Shown: in pieces, positions 26,928-38,157 of the stretch
Layout of the letters: each line of letters begins with the position of its first letter
Position numbering within the stretch: position 1 is the stretch's first letter
Source of the DNA: an uncultured Verrucomicrobiales bacterium
Lineage (GTDB): Bacteria; Verrucomicrobiota; Verrucomicrobiia; Verrucomicrobiales; Akkermansiaceae
Length of the DNA: 64,000 nt
NCBI GenBank assembly: GCA_947039485.1
Contig: CAMQZC010000012.1
Span: forward strand, 1 to 64,000
Direction: 5' to 3'
The notes under the pieces: model-generated
What the model was told of the DNA's origin: nothing
The model's input: the letters and a program-made list of their open reading frames with translations, nothing else
Database searches by the model: none
Program-made: the position numbers and the translations under genes

Positions 26928-27465
26928 CAACCAGCATCTCATCCTCATAGCCCCAGCATGGCCCAGCGGCAAGGAGCCATGATGAGAATGTCGAGCAACA
27001 CACCCTGCACTATCTTCCAGCAGGGCTTGTGCTCTTTACATCGTAGCGATTCTTGCTAAACGGCACTCTCTAAACACCCCAATCATCATCTACGTCCTCT
27101 AGCCCAGATGATGATTCTGCCACTGTATACTATTTACTACACCACAGCTCCGCAATTAATTTTGCGGGGCTGTCTCTCTACATTGACTATGAGTCAAAAG
27201 GGGGCTCACCAGTATCGGCGAAGTTACAATACCCAGAGCAGGTAATTAAGCTTACTATCCCTGCCTTAATAAGCATTTTTAAATAAATTTACCGCCGTAG
27301 AAGCGTGCTTGCAGCAACAATATAACTCCCTAAAGATAGTTTGAAAAGGAAAAAAATCTGTGGTTGAATCCAGATGAGGTTTCTGGGCTGGTTTTTATAG
27401 ATTGTAAACACGACTACTAGCGAGAAAAGCTAGCTCCGAGCCGCGGCATTACAGCTCCAGACAGC
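26928..27465. other. Long non-coding stretch
   Basis: About 540 bases without a credible gene, more A/T-rich towards 27200-27420. It holds an inverted repeat AATCATCATC / GATGATGATT (27081-27090, 27107-27116) and a 12-base hairpin at 27144-27173 resembling the other terminators here but followed only by CTCTCTA. Could contain a small RNA; nothing firm. Confidence 0.6.
27144..27173 (+). terminator. Possible terminator hairpin
   Basis: Stem ACAGCTCCGCAA / TTGCGGGGCTGT with a six-base loop. The stem matches the serA terminator style, but the T-tract is poor (CTCTCTA), and the nearest upstream gene ends 217 bases before. Confidence 0.45.
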
Positions 27466-27506
27466 AAAAAATCCGACCCCGCCAGCCCTAGGGCCGACGA
27501 GGTCGG
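27466..27506 (-). terminator. Terminator of the NifU-like/GGGtGRT operon
   Basis: On the minus strand a 16-pair stem (27473-27488 with 27491-27506, three G-U wobbles) is followed by ATTTTTTG. It lies 36 bases after the GGGtGRT stop. Confidence 0.88.
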
Positions 27507-27541
27507 GAATTATATATTTGGGCTCTAAGAACCCAGATTAT

Positions 27542-28540
27542 TTACTTGCAAGCTTCTTCGATAGCAACAGCCACGGAGACGGTAGCACCGACCATGGGGT
27601 TGTTGCCCATACCAATGAGGCCCATCATTTCGACGTGCGCAGGTACGGAGGAGGAGCCAGCGAACTGAGCGTCGCTGTGCATACGACCAAGTGTATCGGT
27701 CATACCATAGGAAGCAGGACCTGCACCCATGTTATCAGGATGCAAGGTACGGCCTGTACCACCACCGGAGGCTACGGAGAAGAAAGGCTTGCCCTTGAGG
27801 CCGCGTTCCTTCTTGTAGGTACCAGCGACGGGGTGCTGGAAGCGTGTTGGGTTAGTGGAGTTACCAGTGATGGATACGTCCACACCTTCGAGCCACATGA
27901 CAGCTACACCTTCGCGTACGTCGTCGCAACCATAGCAGTTGACCATAGCGCGTTCGCCCTCGGAAAAGGACTTCTTGCTAACAACTTCAATATTGCCAGT
28001 AGCGTAGTCGAATTGTGTCTTGCAGTAGGTGAAACCGTTGATGCGGGAGATGATGTAGGCGGCGTCTTTGCCCAGACCGTTAAGGATAACGCGGAGGGGG
28101 GACTTGCGTACCTTATTAGCGGAGCGAGCGATGCCGATAGCACCTTCTGCAGCTGCAAAAGATTCGTGCCCTGCGAGGAAGCAGAAGCATTCTGTTTCTT
28201 CACGCAGGAGCATGGCGGCGAGGTTACCGTGACCGATACCAACGAGACGATCGTCAGCTACGGAGCCAGGGATGCAGAAAGACTGCAGACCTTGGCCGAT
28301 GGACTCAGCTGCGGCTGCGGCTTTGGTATCACCCTTCTTAATGGCGATTGCTGCACCTACGACGTAGGCCCAACCTGCATTATCGAAGGCGATGTTTTGG
28401 ATGTCATTGACGATGGTGCGCACGTCGATACCCTTTGCAAGGCAGACTTGTTCAGCTTCTTCACAGGAGGCGATGCCGTAAGGGGCAAGTGCTGCTGTGA
28501 TTTGGGCGATGCGGCGTTCGTAAGATTCAAAAAGAGGCAT
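27542..28540 (-). CDS. GGGtGRT protein (conserved family of unknown function)
   Basis: 332 residues. Carries the family-defining motif GGGTGRT at 259-265, in SVASGGGTGRTLHPDN, followed by a strongly conserved C-terminus (MHSDAQFAGSSSVPAHVEMM, IGMGNNPMVGATV). At least eight cysteines are spread along the protein, including the closely spaced C118/C120 and C202/C205, so a metal or Fe-S role is possible. No membrane segment. The family is named for its motif and has no assigned activity that I know of. It follows a NifU-like scaffold gene by 42 bases; this pairing is recurrent across anaerobe-rich phyla. Confidence 0.92.
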   Translation of the reverse strand: MPLFESYERRIAQITAALAPYGIASCEEAEQVCLAKGIDVRTIVNDIQNIAFDNAGWAYVVGAAIAIKKGDTKAAAAAESIGQGLQSFCIPGSVADDRLVGIGHGNLAAMLLREETECFCFLAGHESFAAAEGAIGIARSANKVRKSPLRVILNGLGKDAAYIISRINGFTYCKTQFDYATGNIEVVSKKSFSEGERAMVNCYGCDDVREGVAVMWLEGVDVSITGNSTNPTRFQHPVAGTYKKERGLKGKPFFSVASGGGTGRTLHPDNMGAGPASYGMTDTLGRMHSDAQFAGSSSVPAHVEMMGLIGMGNNPMVGATVSVAVAIEEACK

Positions 28541-28582
28541 AGTATTTAGTTTCTATTCTATTGAAATGTTCTTGGGTCAGAT

Positions 28583-29275
28583 TTAGGCGTGGCGAGGGTC
28601 GATGTAGCTAGCTGCATCAACGAAACGACCGTAATTACCTGTGTGCTTGACGAGTGCATCATTTGCGCTCAAGCCCTTCTTGATGTCGTCCATCATGGGG
28701 CCCATCTTGACGTATTCGTAACCAGTGATTTCACCACCTGCATCAAGTGCGAGGCGTGTGATATAACCTTCTGCGAGTTCGAGGTAGCGAGGACCCTTGG
28801 CAACTGTGCCGTAGAGGGTACCTACTTGGGAGCGGAGGCCTTTACCAAGGTCTTCGAGGCCGGCACCGATGGGGAGACCACCTTCAGAGTATGCACTCTG
28901 TGTGCGTCCGTAGACGATTTGGAGGAAAAGTTCGCGCATGGCGGTGTTGATCGCATCACAGACAAGGTCAGTGTTGAGCGCTTCAAGCAAGGTTTTTCCA
29001 GGGAGAATTTCGGAGGCCATTGCAGCGGAGTGCGTCATGCCGGAGCAACCGATTGTCTCAATGAGAGCTTCTTCAATGATGCCTTGCTTTACGTTGAGCG
29101 TAAGCTTGCAAGCACCTTGTTGAGGGGCGCACCAACCCACACCGTGAGTGAGGCCGGAGATGTCTTCAATTCTCTTTGAAGCCGTCCATGAACCCTCCTG
29201 AGGAATAGGGGCGGGACCGTGATTACAGCCCTTTTTGACGACACACATGTGTTCGATTTCTGTTGTGTACTGCAT
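28583..29275 (-). CDS. NifU-like iron-sulfur scaffold-related protein
   Basis: 230 residues, cytoplasmic. The central part resembles an IscU/NifU N-terminal scaffold: ISGLTHGVGWCAPQQGACKL, VKQGIIEEALIETIGCSGMT with C77 in the GC(S/T) position, and C106 in NTDLVCDAIN. Further cysteines C11 and C17 lie near the N-terminus. The C-terminal half (~130-230) is specific to the version that pairs with GGGtGRT. Product likely offers or carries an Fe-S cluster to its partner; this is inference from family and operon. sufS, elsewhere in the window, could supply sulfur. Confidence 0.85.
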   Translation of the reverse strand: MQYTTEIEHMCVVKKGCNHGPAPIPQEGSWTASKRIEDISGLTHGVGWCAPQQGACKLTLNVKQGIIEEALIETIGCSGMTHSAAMASEILPGKTLLEALNTDLVCDAINTAMRELFLQIVYGRTQSAYSEGGLPIGAGLEDLGKGLRSQVGTLYGTVAKGPRYLELAEGYITRLALDAGGEITGYEYVKMGPMMDDIKKGLSANDALVKHTGNYGRFVDAASYIDPRHA

Positions 29276-29404
29276 AATAACTTGTGTATTTTGGCTAGCA
29301 GCAAACTGTCTCGTCTGCTATCGTGGCAGGTTTCAACTTCTTTGCTACCCGTATCCTAATCTATTTTGCTAGGACAAGCGAGCACAAAATACAAAACACA
29401 GCCA

Positions 29405-29440
29405 GCCCGGGCAGCTAGGACGATGCCTAGCTGCGCGAGC
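29405..29440 (-). terminator. Likely terminator of eno
   Basis: Perfect 9-pair stem GCAGCTAGG / CCTAGCTGC (29411-29419, 29426-29434) extended by further pairs, followed on the minus strand by a T-rich stretch (TGTTTTGTATTTTG) after about ten bases. Confidence 0.6.
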
Positions 29441-29476
29441 TTTCAAACAATTTGGCGCTGTGCCCCTCTATGAATC

Positions 29477-30829
<1,353 letters not shown>

Positions 30830-30890
30830 TCATCTAACTTATAAGCTTTTCCAAGCCCCTGCATCCTCATTATTTGATACTGACGCATCA

Positions 30891-30931
30891 AGAAAAAGCA
30901 GCCTAGACGCGTACTGCGACTAGGCTGCTTT
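30891..30931 (-). terminator. Terminator of thrS-infC
   Basis: 12-pair stem AAAGCAGCCTAG / CTAGGCTGCTTT (30895-30906, 30920-30931) followed on the minus strand by TTCTT after a run of T. Twenty bases after the infC stop. Confidence 0.9.
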
Positions 30932-30951
30932 GAAATTGTGATGATCAAGCT

Positions 30952-31641
30952 TTAGCTGATCTCGATGACGGCTTCTACTTCATCGACCTCATCGGAGGCA
31001 TCGTCAGTAGCGTCATATTCTTCGGACTCGGTGTCAAAGTCGGCTTCTTGGTACTTCATAAACTTGCGCACGCGCTGAGCCTCAGGAAGTGGTGTGAGTG
31101 CCATATTGACGGTGTTACCCGAGAGTTTAGGGGCTTGGTCAACAGCGGCGATACCCTTGAGGTCTTCGCAGACCTTCACCATTACCTCAAGTCCGAGGTC
31201 GTGGTGAGCATTCTCACGCCCGCGGAAACGGAGCTGGAAACGGCACTTATGGCCTTGGTCAAGGAACTGCTCTGCACGTGACATCTTGACGTTGTAGTCA
31301 TTGACGTCAGTCCCGATACGGAGCTTAACTTCCTTCATCCTGACGGTCTTTGCCTTGTTTGTCTTTTGCAACTTAGCTTGGAGGTACTTGAACTTACCGT
31401 AGTCGATGATACGGCAGACTGGGGGATCTGCGTTGGGAGCAACTTCGACGAGGTCGAGACCAATTTCCTTAGCCTTGGCGAGGGCGTCGCGTGTTTGCAA
31501 GACGCCGAGCTGTTCACCGCGTGCGGTGACGACGCGGACTTTGGGAGCGCGGATGCGCTCATTGACGCGAATGAGAGGAACGCGATTGTAGTCGCGACGG
31601 TTCTTGTTGCCAGATGGCTTTTTCTTTGGGGGTGTTGGCAC
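30952..31641 (-). CDS. infC: Translation initiation factor IF-3 with acidic C-terminal extension
   Basis: Keeps the 30S subunit dissociated and checks start codons. 229 residues against ~180 in E. coli. Core motifs: RVNERIRAPKVRVVTARGEQ, AKEIGLDLVEVAPNADPPVC, CRIIDYGKFKY and FRGRENAHHDLG. The extra ~45 residues are very acidic (DFDTESEEYDATDDASDEVD). The frame starts at GTG 31641 with no ribosome binding site; infC genes often use rare starts. It lies 66 bases after thrS, and rpmI/rplT, which usually follow infC, are absent: a terminator comes next. Confidence 0.94.
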   Translation of the reverse strand: MPTPPKKKPSGNKNRRDYNRVPLIRVNERIRAPKVRVVTARGEQLGVLQTRDALAKAKEIGLDLVEVAPNADPPVCRIIDYGKFKYLQAKLQKTNKAKTVRMKEVKLRIGTDVNDYNVKMSRAEQFLDQGHKCRFQLRFRGRENAHHDLGLEVMVKVCEDLKGIAAVDQAPKLSGNTVNMALTPLPEAQRVRKFMKYQEADFDTESEEYDATDDASDEVDEVEAVIEIS

Positions 31642-31707
31642 TGTATATGTACTTGGTGTTATGATTTGAGAATGGGTAGTATGGAGAGGCCCAGACTCAA
31701 TGTTTTC

Positions 31708-33633
31708 TTAGGCTTGCTCTGTCGGTTTTACTTCGAAAGCAGGCTTAATAAGGCGTTTGTTAATTTCATCTTGCAGTCCCGCGATGAAGTCAGCTAAGGG
31801 CATGGTGCCGATAACATCGAGATCGCGATGACGGATGGAGACGAGACCCTGCTCGGCTTCGCGCTGACCCACAACAATCATGTAGGGGACGCGCTCGAGA
31901 CGAGCATTGCGGATTTTAGCCCCGATTTTGTCAGGGATACTGTCGAGTGTAGCACGCACGGAGACGGCTCGAAGTTGCTTGTAGACCTCGTCAGCAAAGT
32001 CAGCTACCTTGTCCGAGATGGGCAGGACGCGTACTTGCTCAGGGGCGAGCCAGGTGGGGAACTTACCAGCAAAGTGCTCAATGAGCAGGCCGGTGAAGCG
32101 CTCCATCGAGCCAAATGGTGCACGGTGAATCATCACAGGACGATGTGGCTTGTTGTCAGCACCAGTGTAGGTCAGATCAAAGCGCTCAGGGAGATTGTAG
32201 TCAACCTGCACTGTGCCCAGCTGCCAGTCACGACCGATGACGTCACGGACGACAAAGTCGATCTTGGGGCCATAGAAGGCGGCCTCGTTGGACTGCTCAA
32301 TGTAGTCATAGCCACTCTCGTCGAGGACTTCGCGCAGAGCTTTCTCAGAGAGGCGCCAGTTCTCAGCGGAGCCAACGTACTTAGGATCTGTGTAGTCCTC
32401 ATCACGCAGGGAGAGACGGACACGGAAGTCATTCATCTCAAGGGTACCGAGGATGAGCTTAACAATGCCGATGCACTGCTTGACCTCCTCCTTGATTTGA
32501 TCAGGGCGGCAGAAGATATGCGCATCATCTTGAGTAAATCCACGCACACGAGTCATACCTCCGAGCTCACCGCTGAGTTCCCAGCGATAGACGGTGCCAA
32601 ACTCAGCCAAGCGGACGGGAAGGTCACGGTAGGAGTGAGCATCGCTAGAGTAGATGCGAATGTGATGAGGGCAGTTCATCGGCTTGAGCATGAAGCCACC
32701 AATGGTGCCGCAGTCAAGGCCGTTGAAGAGTTCTGCACAGGATGCATTCTCATCGCGCAGACGCTTATAGTCGTCAGGGTCAGCCATGGGGGGGAATTGG
32801 CTCTCCTTGTAGTGCGCCCAGTGGCCACTCGTCTTGTAAAGGTCGAGTTTGCCAATGTTGGGGGTGTATACTTGGGAGTAGTCGAGGCGATCGAGTTCCT
32901 CGGTGATAAAGTCTTGGAGCTGACGGCGCAGAATTGCACCCTTGGGCTTCCAGAGCACCAGTCCTTGACCCACCATCTCATCGATGGTGTAGAGACCCAT
33001 CTCGCGGCCGAGGCGGCGGTGGTCACGCTTTTTAGCCTCTTCGAGGCGCTCAAGGTGCTCCATAAGCTGAGTCTTGTTGGGGAAGCAGGTGCCATAGATA
33101 CGCTGCAGGCGGGGACCATTTGAGTCACCTTGGTAGTAAGCCGATGCCACGCTCATGACCTTAAAGGCCTTGCAGTTACCTGTACGTCCTACGTGAGGTC
33201 CTGCGCAGAGATCGCTAAAGTCACCATTGCGGAAGATGGAAATCTCCTCGCCCTCAGGGATGCGGTTGAGCAGGTCTACTTTGAATTTGGATGCGCAGTC
33301 GCGCGTTGCAATCGAGCCAAGCTCACCAGACTGAGCCATCACCATGGCTTCGTCTCGCGTCAGGGTAATTCGCTCAAATGTCTGATTCTCTTTTACGATA
33401 GCCTTCATCTGGGCCTCAATAAGAGGGAACTCATCAGAGGAGATATTATGCCCTTCGAGCTCAATATCATAGTAAAACCCGTTATCAACGGAAGGTCCAG
33501 CGGCAAGCTGGGCTTGGGGCCATATGCGGCAAATTGCAGCAGCGAGGACGTGCGCACATGAATGGCGCAGGCGTTCAACGTCGCTGACCTGCTGGCGTTC
33601 TTCGAGTGTCTTTCTATCTTTTTGTTCAGACAT
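31708..33633 (-). CDS. thrS: Threonyl-tRNA synthetase lacking the N-terminal TGS domain
   Basis: 641 residues. The editing-domain motif HSCAH sits at 24-28 (E. coli 73-77), so the ~60-residue TGS domain is missing. Editing residues C143/H147 in DLCAGPHVG remain. Class II catalytic core: zinc ligands C321 (MNCPHH), H372 (DDAHIF) and H503 (MIHRAPFGSMERF), and RWELSGELGGMTRVRGF. An insertion of ~20 residues (about 281-313, with C299 and C308) precedes the MNCP motif and offsets the N-terminal loss. The C-terminal anticodon domain is intact (VPYMIVVGQREAEQGLVSIR). Upstream DNA contains no fitting TGS sequence. Confidence 0.95.
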   Translation of the reverse strand: MSEQKDRKTLEERQQVSDVERLRHSCAHVLAAAICRIWPQAQLAAGPSVDNGFYYDIELEGHNISSDEFPLIEAQMKAIVKENQTFERITLTRDEAMVMAQSGELGSIATRDCASKFKVDLLNRIPEGEEISIFRNGDFSDLCAGPHVGRTGNCKAFKVMSVASAYYQGDSNGPRLQRIYGTCFPNKTQLMEHLERLEEAKKRDHRRLGREMGLYTIDEMVGQGLVLWKPKGAILRRQLQDFITEELDRLDYSQVYTPNIGKLDLYKTSGHWAHYKESQFPPMADPDDYKRLRDENASCAELFNGLDCGTIGGFMLKPMNCPHHIRIYSSDAHSYRDLPVRLAEFGTVYRWELSGELGGMTRVRGFTQDDAHIFCRPDQIKEEVKQCIGIVKLILGTLEMNDFRVRLSLRDEDYTDPKYVGSAENWRLSEKALREVLDESGYDYIEQSNEAAFYGPKIDFVVRDVIGRDWQLGTVQVDYNLPERFDLTYTGADNKPHRPVMIHRAPFGSMERFTGLLIEHFAGKFPTWLAPEQVRVLPISDKVADFADEVYKQLRAVSVRATLDSIPDKIGAKIRNARLERVPYMIVVGQREAEQGLVSIRHRDLDVIGTMPLADFIAGLQDEINKRLIKPAFEVKPTEQA

Positions 33634-33719
33634 ATGTATTAAATTCGTGGCAGTACTATCGCCTTATTATTGGCAATTTTCAAGCTTAATCATTCAATGA
33701 GCAATAAAAAAGAGCATTA

Positions 33720-34091
33720 TTAATCATCTACGCGGCCGTAGATATCGTGGTAGCGCACAATGTCGCTCTCGCAGAGAATCTCTCCCATTTGCAGCTCGAC
33801 AAAGTAGAGAGGCTCTGTCGATTCATTAGCAACACGGTGCATCGCGCCCTTAGGGACAAAGACCGTCTCACCAGCAGTGAGGACAATACGCTTGGTGTCG
33901 AGGGTGACTATAGCCTCCCCATGGGCGACTATCCAGCGTTCTTGGCGGTGTTTATGACTCTGCAGGGATAGGCACTGGCCGGGATTGACAATGATTTTTT
34001 TGAGAACGCAATTAGGTAGCAAGCCCACGACAAACCATTCGCCCCACGGGCGTACGCCCGATTCACCTACCTTGTATGTAAGTTCTTTCAT
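33720..34091 (-). CDS. Cupin, mannose-6-phosphate isomerase type II-like
   Basis: 123 residues, single cupin. VRPWGEWFVVGL, KKIIVNPGQCLSLQSHKHRQ with metal-ligand histidines, then ERWIVAHGEAIVTL and VFVPKGAMHRVANES match the C-terminal isomerase domain of ManC-type GDP-mannose pyrophosphorylases. As a stand-alone cupin it may isomerise mannose-6-phosphate or simply bind sugar phosphate; no guanylyltransferase domain or gene is adjacent. Start ATG 34091 (MKELTYKVGES). Confidence 0.85.
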   Translation of the reverse strand: MKELTYKVGESGVRPWGEWFVVGLLPNCVLKKIIVNPGQCLSLQSHKHRQERWIVAHGEAIVTLDTKRIVLTAGETVFVPKGAMHRVANESTEPLYFVELQMGEILCESDIVRYHDIYGRVDD

Positions 34092-34111
34092 TATAAGAAT
34101 TTTTCCTAAAA

Positions 34112-34528
34112 TTATTTTTCCCAGCCTATCCAGCGGTAAAACATCTGATTAAAATCAGGAAGCTGTGGGATGTGCATGCGATTGAGTAAGTGGGCTGTCC
34201 CGTACTCGGAGAGTTTGGATCGCAGGTAAGGGAACACAAGCAACATAAAGCACTGCAACATCAAGCGACCCATCCAGCTTGTCTTAGTCTTTCGTGGCAT
34301 CAATTTACTACCACCAACAACACGTGAGATGGCACGCAAAGTTCGCAGCCCGATGAGTGTGAGTCCGATACCGATGACCACCTTACCAAGATGCTTGGTG
34401 TTCACAGGCAGCTTATTACTGATCGAAAATCGACTACGAGCCGATTCAGCCCCCTCCAAGACTGCGAGGCGCGAAGCCCCTGAGCGCATCAGGAGTTCTT
34501 GTCGTTTATTAGCGTAAGACGCAGGCAT
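34112..34528 (-). CDS. YqjK-like small protein
   Basis: 138 residues from ATG 34528, overlapping the YqjE-like gene by 40 bases; an internal ATG at 34489 forms a TGATG overlap with that gene's stop and may be the true start. A charged N-terminus (ANKRQELLMRSGASRLAVLE) resembles E. coli YqjK, followed by a hydrophobic segment (~48-66) and another (~88-102). Third gene of the DUF883-YqjE-like set. Identification rests mainly on gene order. Confidence 0.65.
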   Translation of the reverse strand: MPASYANKRQELLMRSGASRLAVLEGAESARSRFSISNKLPVNTKHLGKVVIGIGLTLIGLRTLRAISRVVGGSKLMPRKTKTSWMGRLMLQCFMLLVFPYLRSKLSEYGTAHLLNRMHIPQLPDFNQMFYRWIGWEK

Positions 34529-34938
34529 TCTAGGTCAGTTTGAATTTCGTTACAGGTAGCTGGTGCCAAAGGCCCTATCTTCATCCCCTTGCAAATAAGC
34601 AGGAGAAGCGTCCCCACGACAAGGTGAAATGCCAGAAATATAATAAGTGCGCCAGACAGGGACCAAGCCTGCGCCATCAGGACAACAAGCAATGCCCAGA
34701 GGGCCATATAAGCAATAAGAAGGCAAAATAGGGCGGCGACAAAGAAGATGAGTCGCAGCAAATGCTTGCGTAAGTACTCGCTGAGCTCGAGCCCAAAGAG
34801 CCCAATAAGCGCACGGGAGTGCTCCATCATCTGCGAGACAACTGCACGCAAATCAGCCGTAACTGACCGTCGTTGAGGGAGCAGTGAAGGAAGCCTTCTA
34901 AAGAGCCAAGATATCATGTTGCAGATAGCATTCATCAA
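34489..34938 (-). CDS. YqjE-like (holin superfamily III) membrane protein
   Basis: 149 residues with two adjacent transmembrane helices (~62-85, LIFFVAALFCLLIAYMALWA, and ~93-117). The preceding amphipathic part (LIGLFGLELSEYLRKHLLRL) matches the phage-holin-III/YqjE pattern. In enterobacteria YqjE is a stationary-phase inner-membrane protein co-encoded with YqjD, exactly as here. Start ATG 34938 or the next codon. Confidence 0.75.
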   Translation of the reverse strand: MMNAICNMISWLFRRLPSLLPQRRSVTADLRAVVSQMMEHSRALIGLFGLELSEYLRKHLLRLIFFVAALFCLLIAYMALWALLVVLMAQAWSLSGALIIFLAFHLVVGTLLLLICKGMKIGPLAPATCNEIQTDLECLRLTLINDKNS

Positions 34939-34977
34939 GCGTACCAGCAGGCTAGATGCCTAGGCTGGTAGCAGGTC

Positions 34978-35295
34978 TTAGCGACGCCCAAGGATGAGAC
35001 CGATAATCACACCAACACCCAGAGCACCAAGTACGGTTGCAGTAGGGTTCTCCTTAACGAAGTCTTCGCTCACCTTATGCACGCAAACAGCTTTATCACG
35101 GGTGGTATCCCATTGCACGTGGAGTTGCTCGCGAGCGTCCTTGGTGTAAGCTTTAACACCATCAACCTGGTGGGCTGTTGCGCGGCGAATATTATCATAC
35201 TGAGAAGCAGCAAAGCGACGAGCTGCGCCAAGGCGGTCATTATTACCCTCGCAAGGAGTGTTATTAACTGCGGGTGAAGTTATATCTTGTTCCAT
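34978..35295 (-). CDS. DUF883 (ElaB/YqjD-like) membrane protein
   Basis: 105 residues. Amphipathic helical body (RRFAASQYDNIRRATAHQVD, YTKDAREQLHVQWDTTRDKA), the conserved VKENPTATVLGALGVGVIIG and a C-terminal transmembrane helix ending GLILGRR. These are the hallmarks of DUF883; E. coli YqjD anchors ribosomes to the membrane in stationary phase. First gene of the three-gene set, with 39 bases before the YqjE-like gene. Confidence 0.85.
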   Translation of the reverse strand: MEQDITSPAVNNTPCEGNNDRLGAARRFAASQYDNIRRATAHQVDGVKAYTKDAREQLHVQWDTTRDKAVCVHKVSEDFVKENPTATVLGALGVGVIIGLILGRR

Positions 35296-35477
35296 AATTC
35301 AGATTATTGGTTAAGGATGGTAGCATCTGATAAACGCGAGTTCATCCATTTCTCGAATTATAGCTAATCCATTGCAAATTGCAAGCACCTAAAGACGCAT
35401 AGCGAAAATAAAGGCAATAAGCCTAAGCCTCAGAGTTAGCACATCAAGAGTATTTTTGACAGTACACTAAAATTTAC

Positions 35478-35506
35478 TTGCAATTGGCACACATTCTATA
35501 TATAAT
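35478..35506 (+). promoter_or_regulatory. Promoter of carA-purA
   Basis: TTGCAA (35478-35483), 17-base spacer, TATAAT (35501-35506). The carA ATG lies 22 bases downstream of the -10 box. Confidence 0.7.
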
Positions 35507-35528
35507 TCCTTGGCTAAACCCAACAAGA

Positions 35529-36686
35529 ATGAAAGCAATTCTGGCACTAGAAGACGGCACTATCTTTGAAGGAAAATCCTTCGGCTCCACCGGGACGGTA
35601 ACTGGTGAAGCCTGCTTTAACACCTCCATGACAGGGTATCAGGAAATTTTGACTGATCCCTCTTACCGCGGTCAGATAGTCACGATGACGTACCCACTTA
35701 TTGGTAACTATGGCATCTGTGAAGAGGACAACGAAAGCACGGGACCTCAAGTACGAGGCTTTGTGATTGGCGAGCTCGCCCGACTGCACTCCAATTGGCG
35801 CAGCAATGAGGCTCTCGAAACATGGCTCGAACGCCACAATATCCCCGGTATCGAGGAGGTTGACACCCGCAAGCTTACCAAGCATCTGCGCACACATGGC
35901 GCCCAGCGCTCATGCCTGACAACAGAGCTTAACGCAGAAGAAGCCGTTGAGTGCGCAAAGAACTCCACGCCTATGGCTGGCAGTGACTTTGTATCTGAGG
36001 TATCTACCCCAGACACTTACCGCTGGGAAGGTGAATCCCGCGCATGGAAACTGCCTAACAAGACAGCTGGCGACATGGGCACCTACGCAGAACTCCCCGA
36101 GACTAAGTACAAGGTTGTTGCCTACGACTTTGGCATCAAGCGAAATATCTTGCGCAGCCTGCGTCAAGCATCCTTTGATGTTACCGTAGTCAACGCTCAC
36201 ACAACAGCTGAGGAAGTCCTCGCTATGCAACCAGATGGCATCTTCCTCTCAAACGGACCAGGTGATCCAGCTGCACTGCCAGGCATCCACGCTGAGATTA
36301 TGAAACTTCTTGGTAAGCTGCCTATTTTTGGCATCTGCCTCGGCCATCAGCTCTTGGGTCATGCCATGGGTGGCAAGACATTTAAGCTCAAATTCGGTCA
36401 CCGAGGCGGCAATCAGCCCGTCAAGGATCTGCGCTCTGGCAAGGTCTCAATCACATCACAAAACCACGGTTTTGCGGTTGATCCAGACAGCCTCCCCGCA
36501 GAAATCGAAGTGACTCACGTCAACCTCAACGACGGCACTGTCGAAGGTGTGCGTCACACTAAAATGCCAATCTTCTGCGTGCAATATCACCCAGAAGCAG
36601 CTCCTGGCCCAAAAGACGCTGACTACTTCTTTGGTGAGTTCATCCAACTCATCGAGGACTTCAAAGCTGGCGTATACAACTCCTAA
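35529..36686 (+). CDS. carA: Carbamoyl-phosphate synthase small (glutaminase) subunit
   Basis: Releases ammonia from glutamine for carbamoyl phosphate, used in arginine and pyrimidine synthesis. 385 residues from ATG 35529 ([15 protein letters not shown]). Class I amidotransferase: [15 protein letters not shown] with the catalytic cysteine, and [18 protein letters not shown] with the His/Glu pair. [20 protein letters not shown] marks the N-terminal domain. The large subunit carB is not adjacent; purA follows after 18 bases. Confidence 0.96.
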   Translation: MKAILALEDGTIFEGKSFGSTGTVTGEACFNTSMTGYQEILTDPSYRGQIVTMTYPLIGNYGICEEDNESTGPQVRGFVIGELARLHSNWRSNEALETWLERHNIPGIEEVDTRKLTKHLRTHGAQRSCLTTELNAEEAVECAKNSTPMAGSDFVSEVSTPDTYRWEGESRAWKLPNKTAGDMGTYAELPETKYKVVAYDFGIKRNILRSLRQASFDVTVVNAHTTAEEVLAMQPDGIFLSNGPGDPAALPGIHAEIMKLLGKLPIFGICLGHQLLGHAMGGKTFKLKFGHRGGNQPVKDLRSGKVSITSQNHGFAVDPDSLPAEIEVTHVNLNDGTVEGVRHTKMPIFCVQYHPEAAPGPKDADYFFGEFIQLIEDFKAGVYNS

Positions 36687-37979
<1,293 letters not shown>

Positions 37980-38002
37980 ATAGCGACTCACTCATTTAAT
38001 TC

Positions 38003-38039
38003 AAAGCCCCCTGCCTCATCACGAAGCAGGGGGCTTTTT
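38003..38039 (+). terminator. Terminator of carA-purA
   Basis: Stem AAAGCCCCCTGC / GCAGGGGGCTTT (38003-38014, 38026-38037) with T-run TTTTT. Confidence 0.93.
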
Positions 38040-38157
38040 ACTTCCTGGATCACAAGAAAAACTAGTCCCCACCCTCAAATAAGGATAGGGGCTTAGCTTA
38101 ATACTCATCAAGGCATAGTCCTTGGTCAGGCTCATGTGATTTGCTCTGGGAATGACA

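Noticed and set aside
27518..28549. Open frame of 343 codons on the + strand over the GGGtGRT gene
   Set aside because: It is the mirror of a well-conserved minus-strand gene; its translation is rich in Cys/Val/Gly/Asp with no family pattern.
31828..33123. Open frame of 431 codons on the + strand over thrS
   Set aside because: Antisense shadow of thrS, which has every synthetase motif; no start signal or recognisable domain.
34079..34096. TATAAT overlapping the cupin start codon as its promoter
   Set aside because: The box overlaps the ATG itself, so initiation would fall inside the gene.
34489..34938. Holin-like protein as a sign of a prophage
   Set aside because: It sits in a YqjD-YqjE-YqjK-like set and no phage structural, lysis or integrase gene is near.
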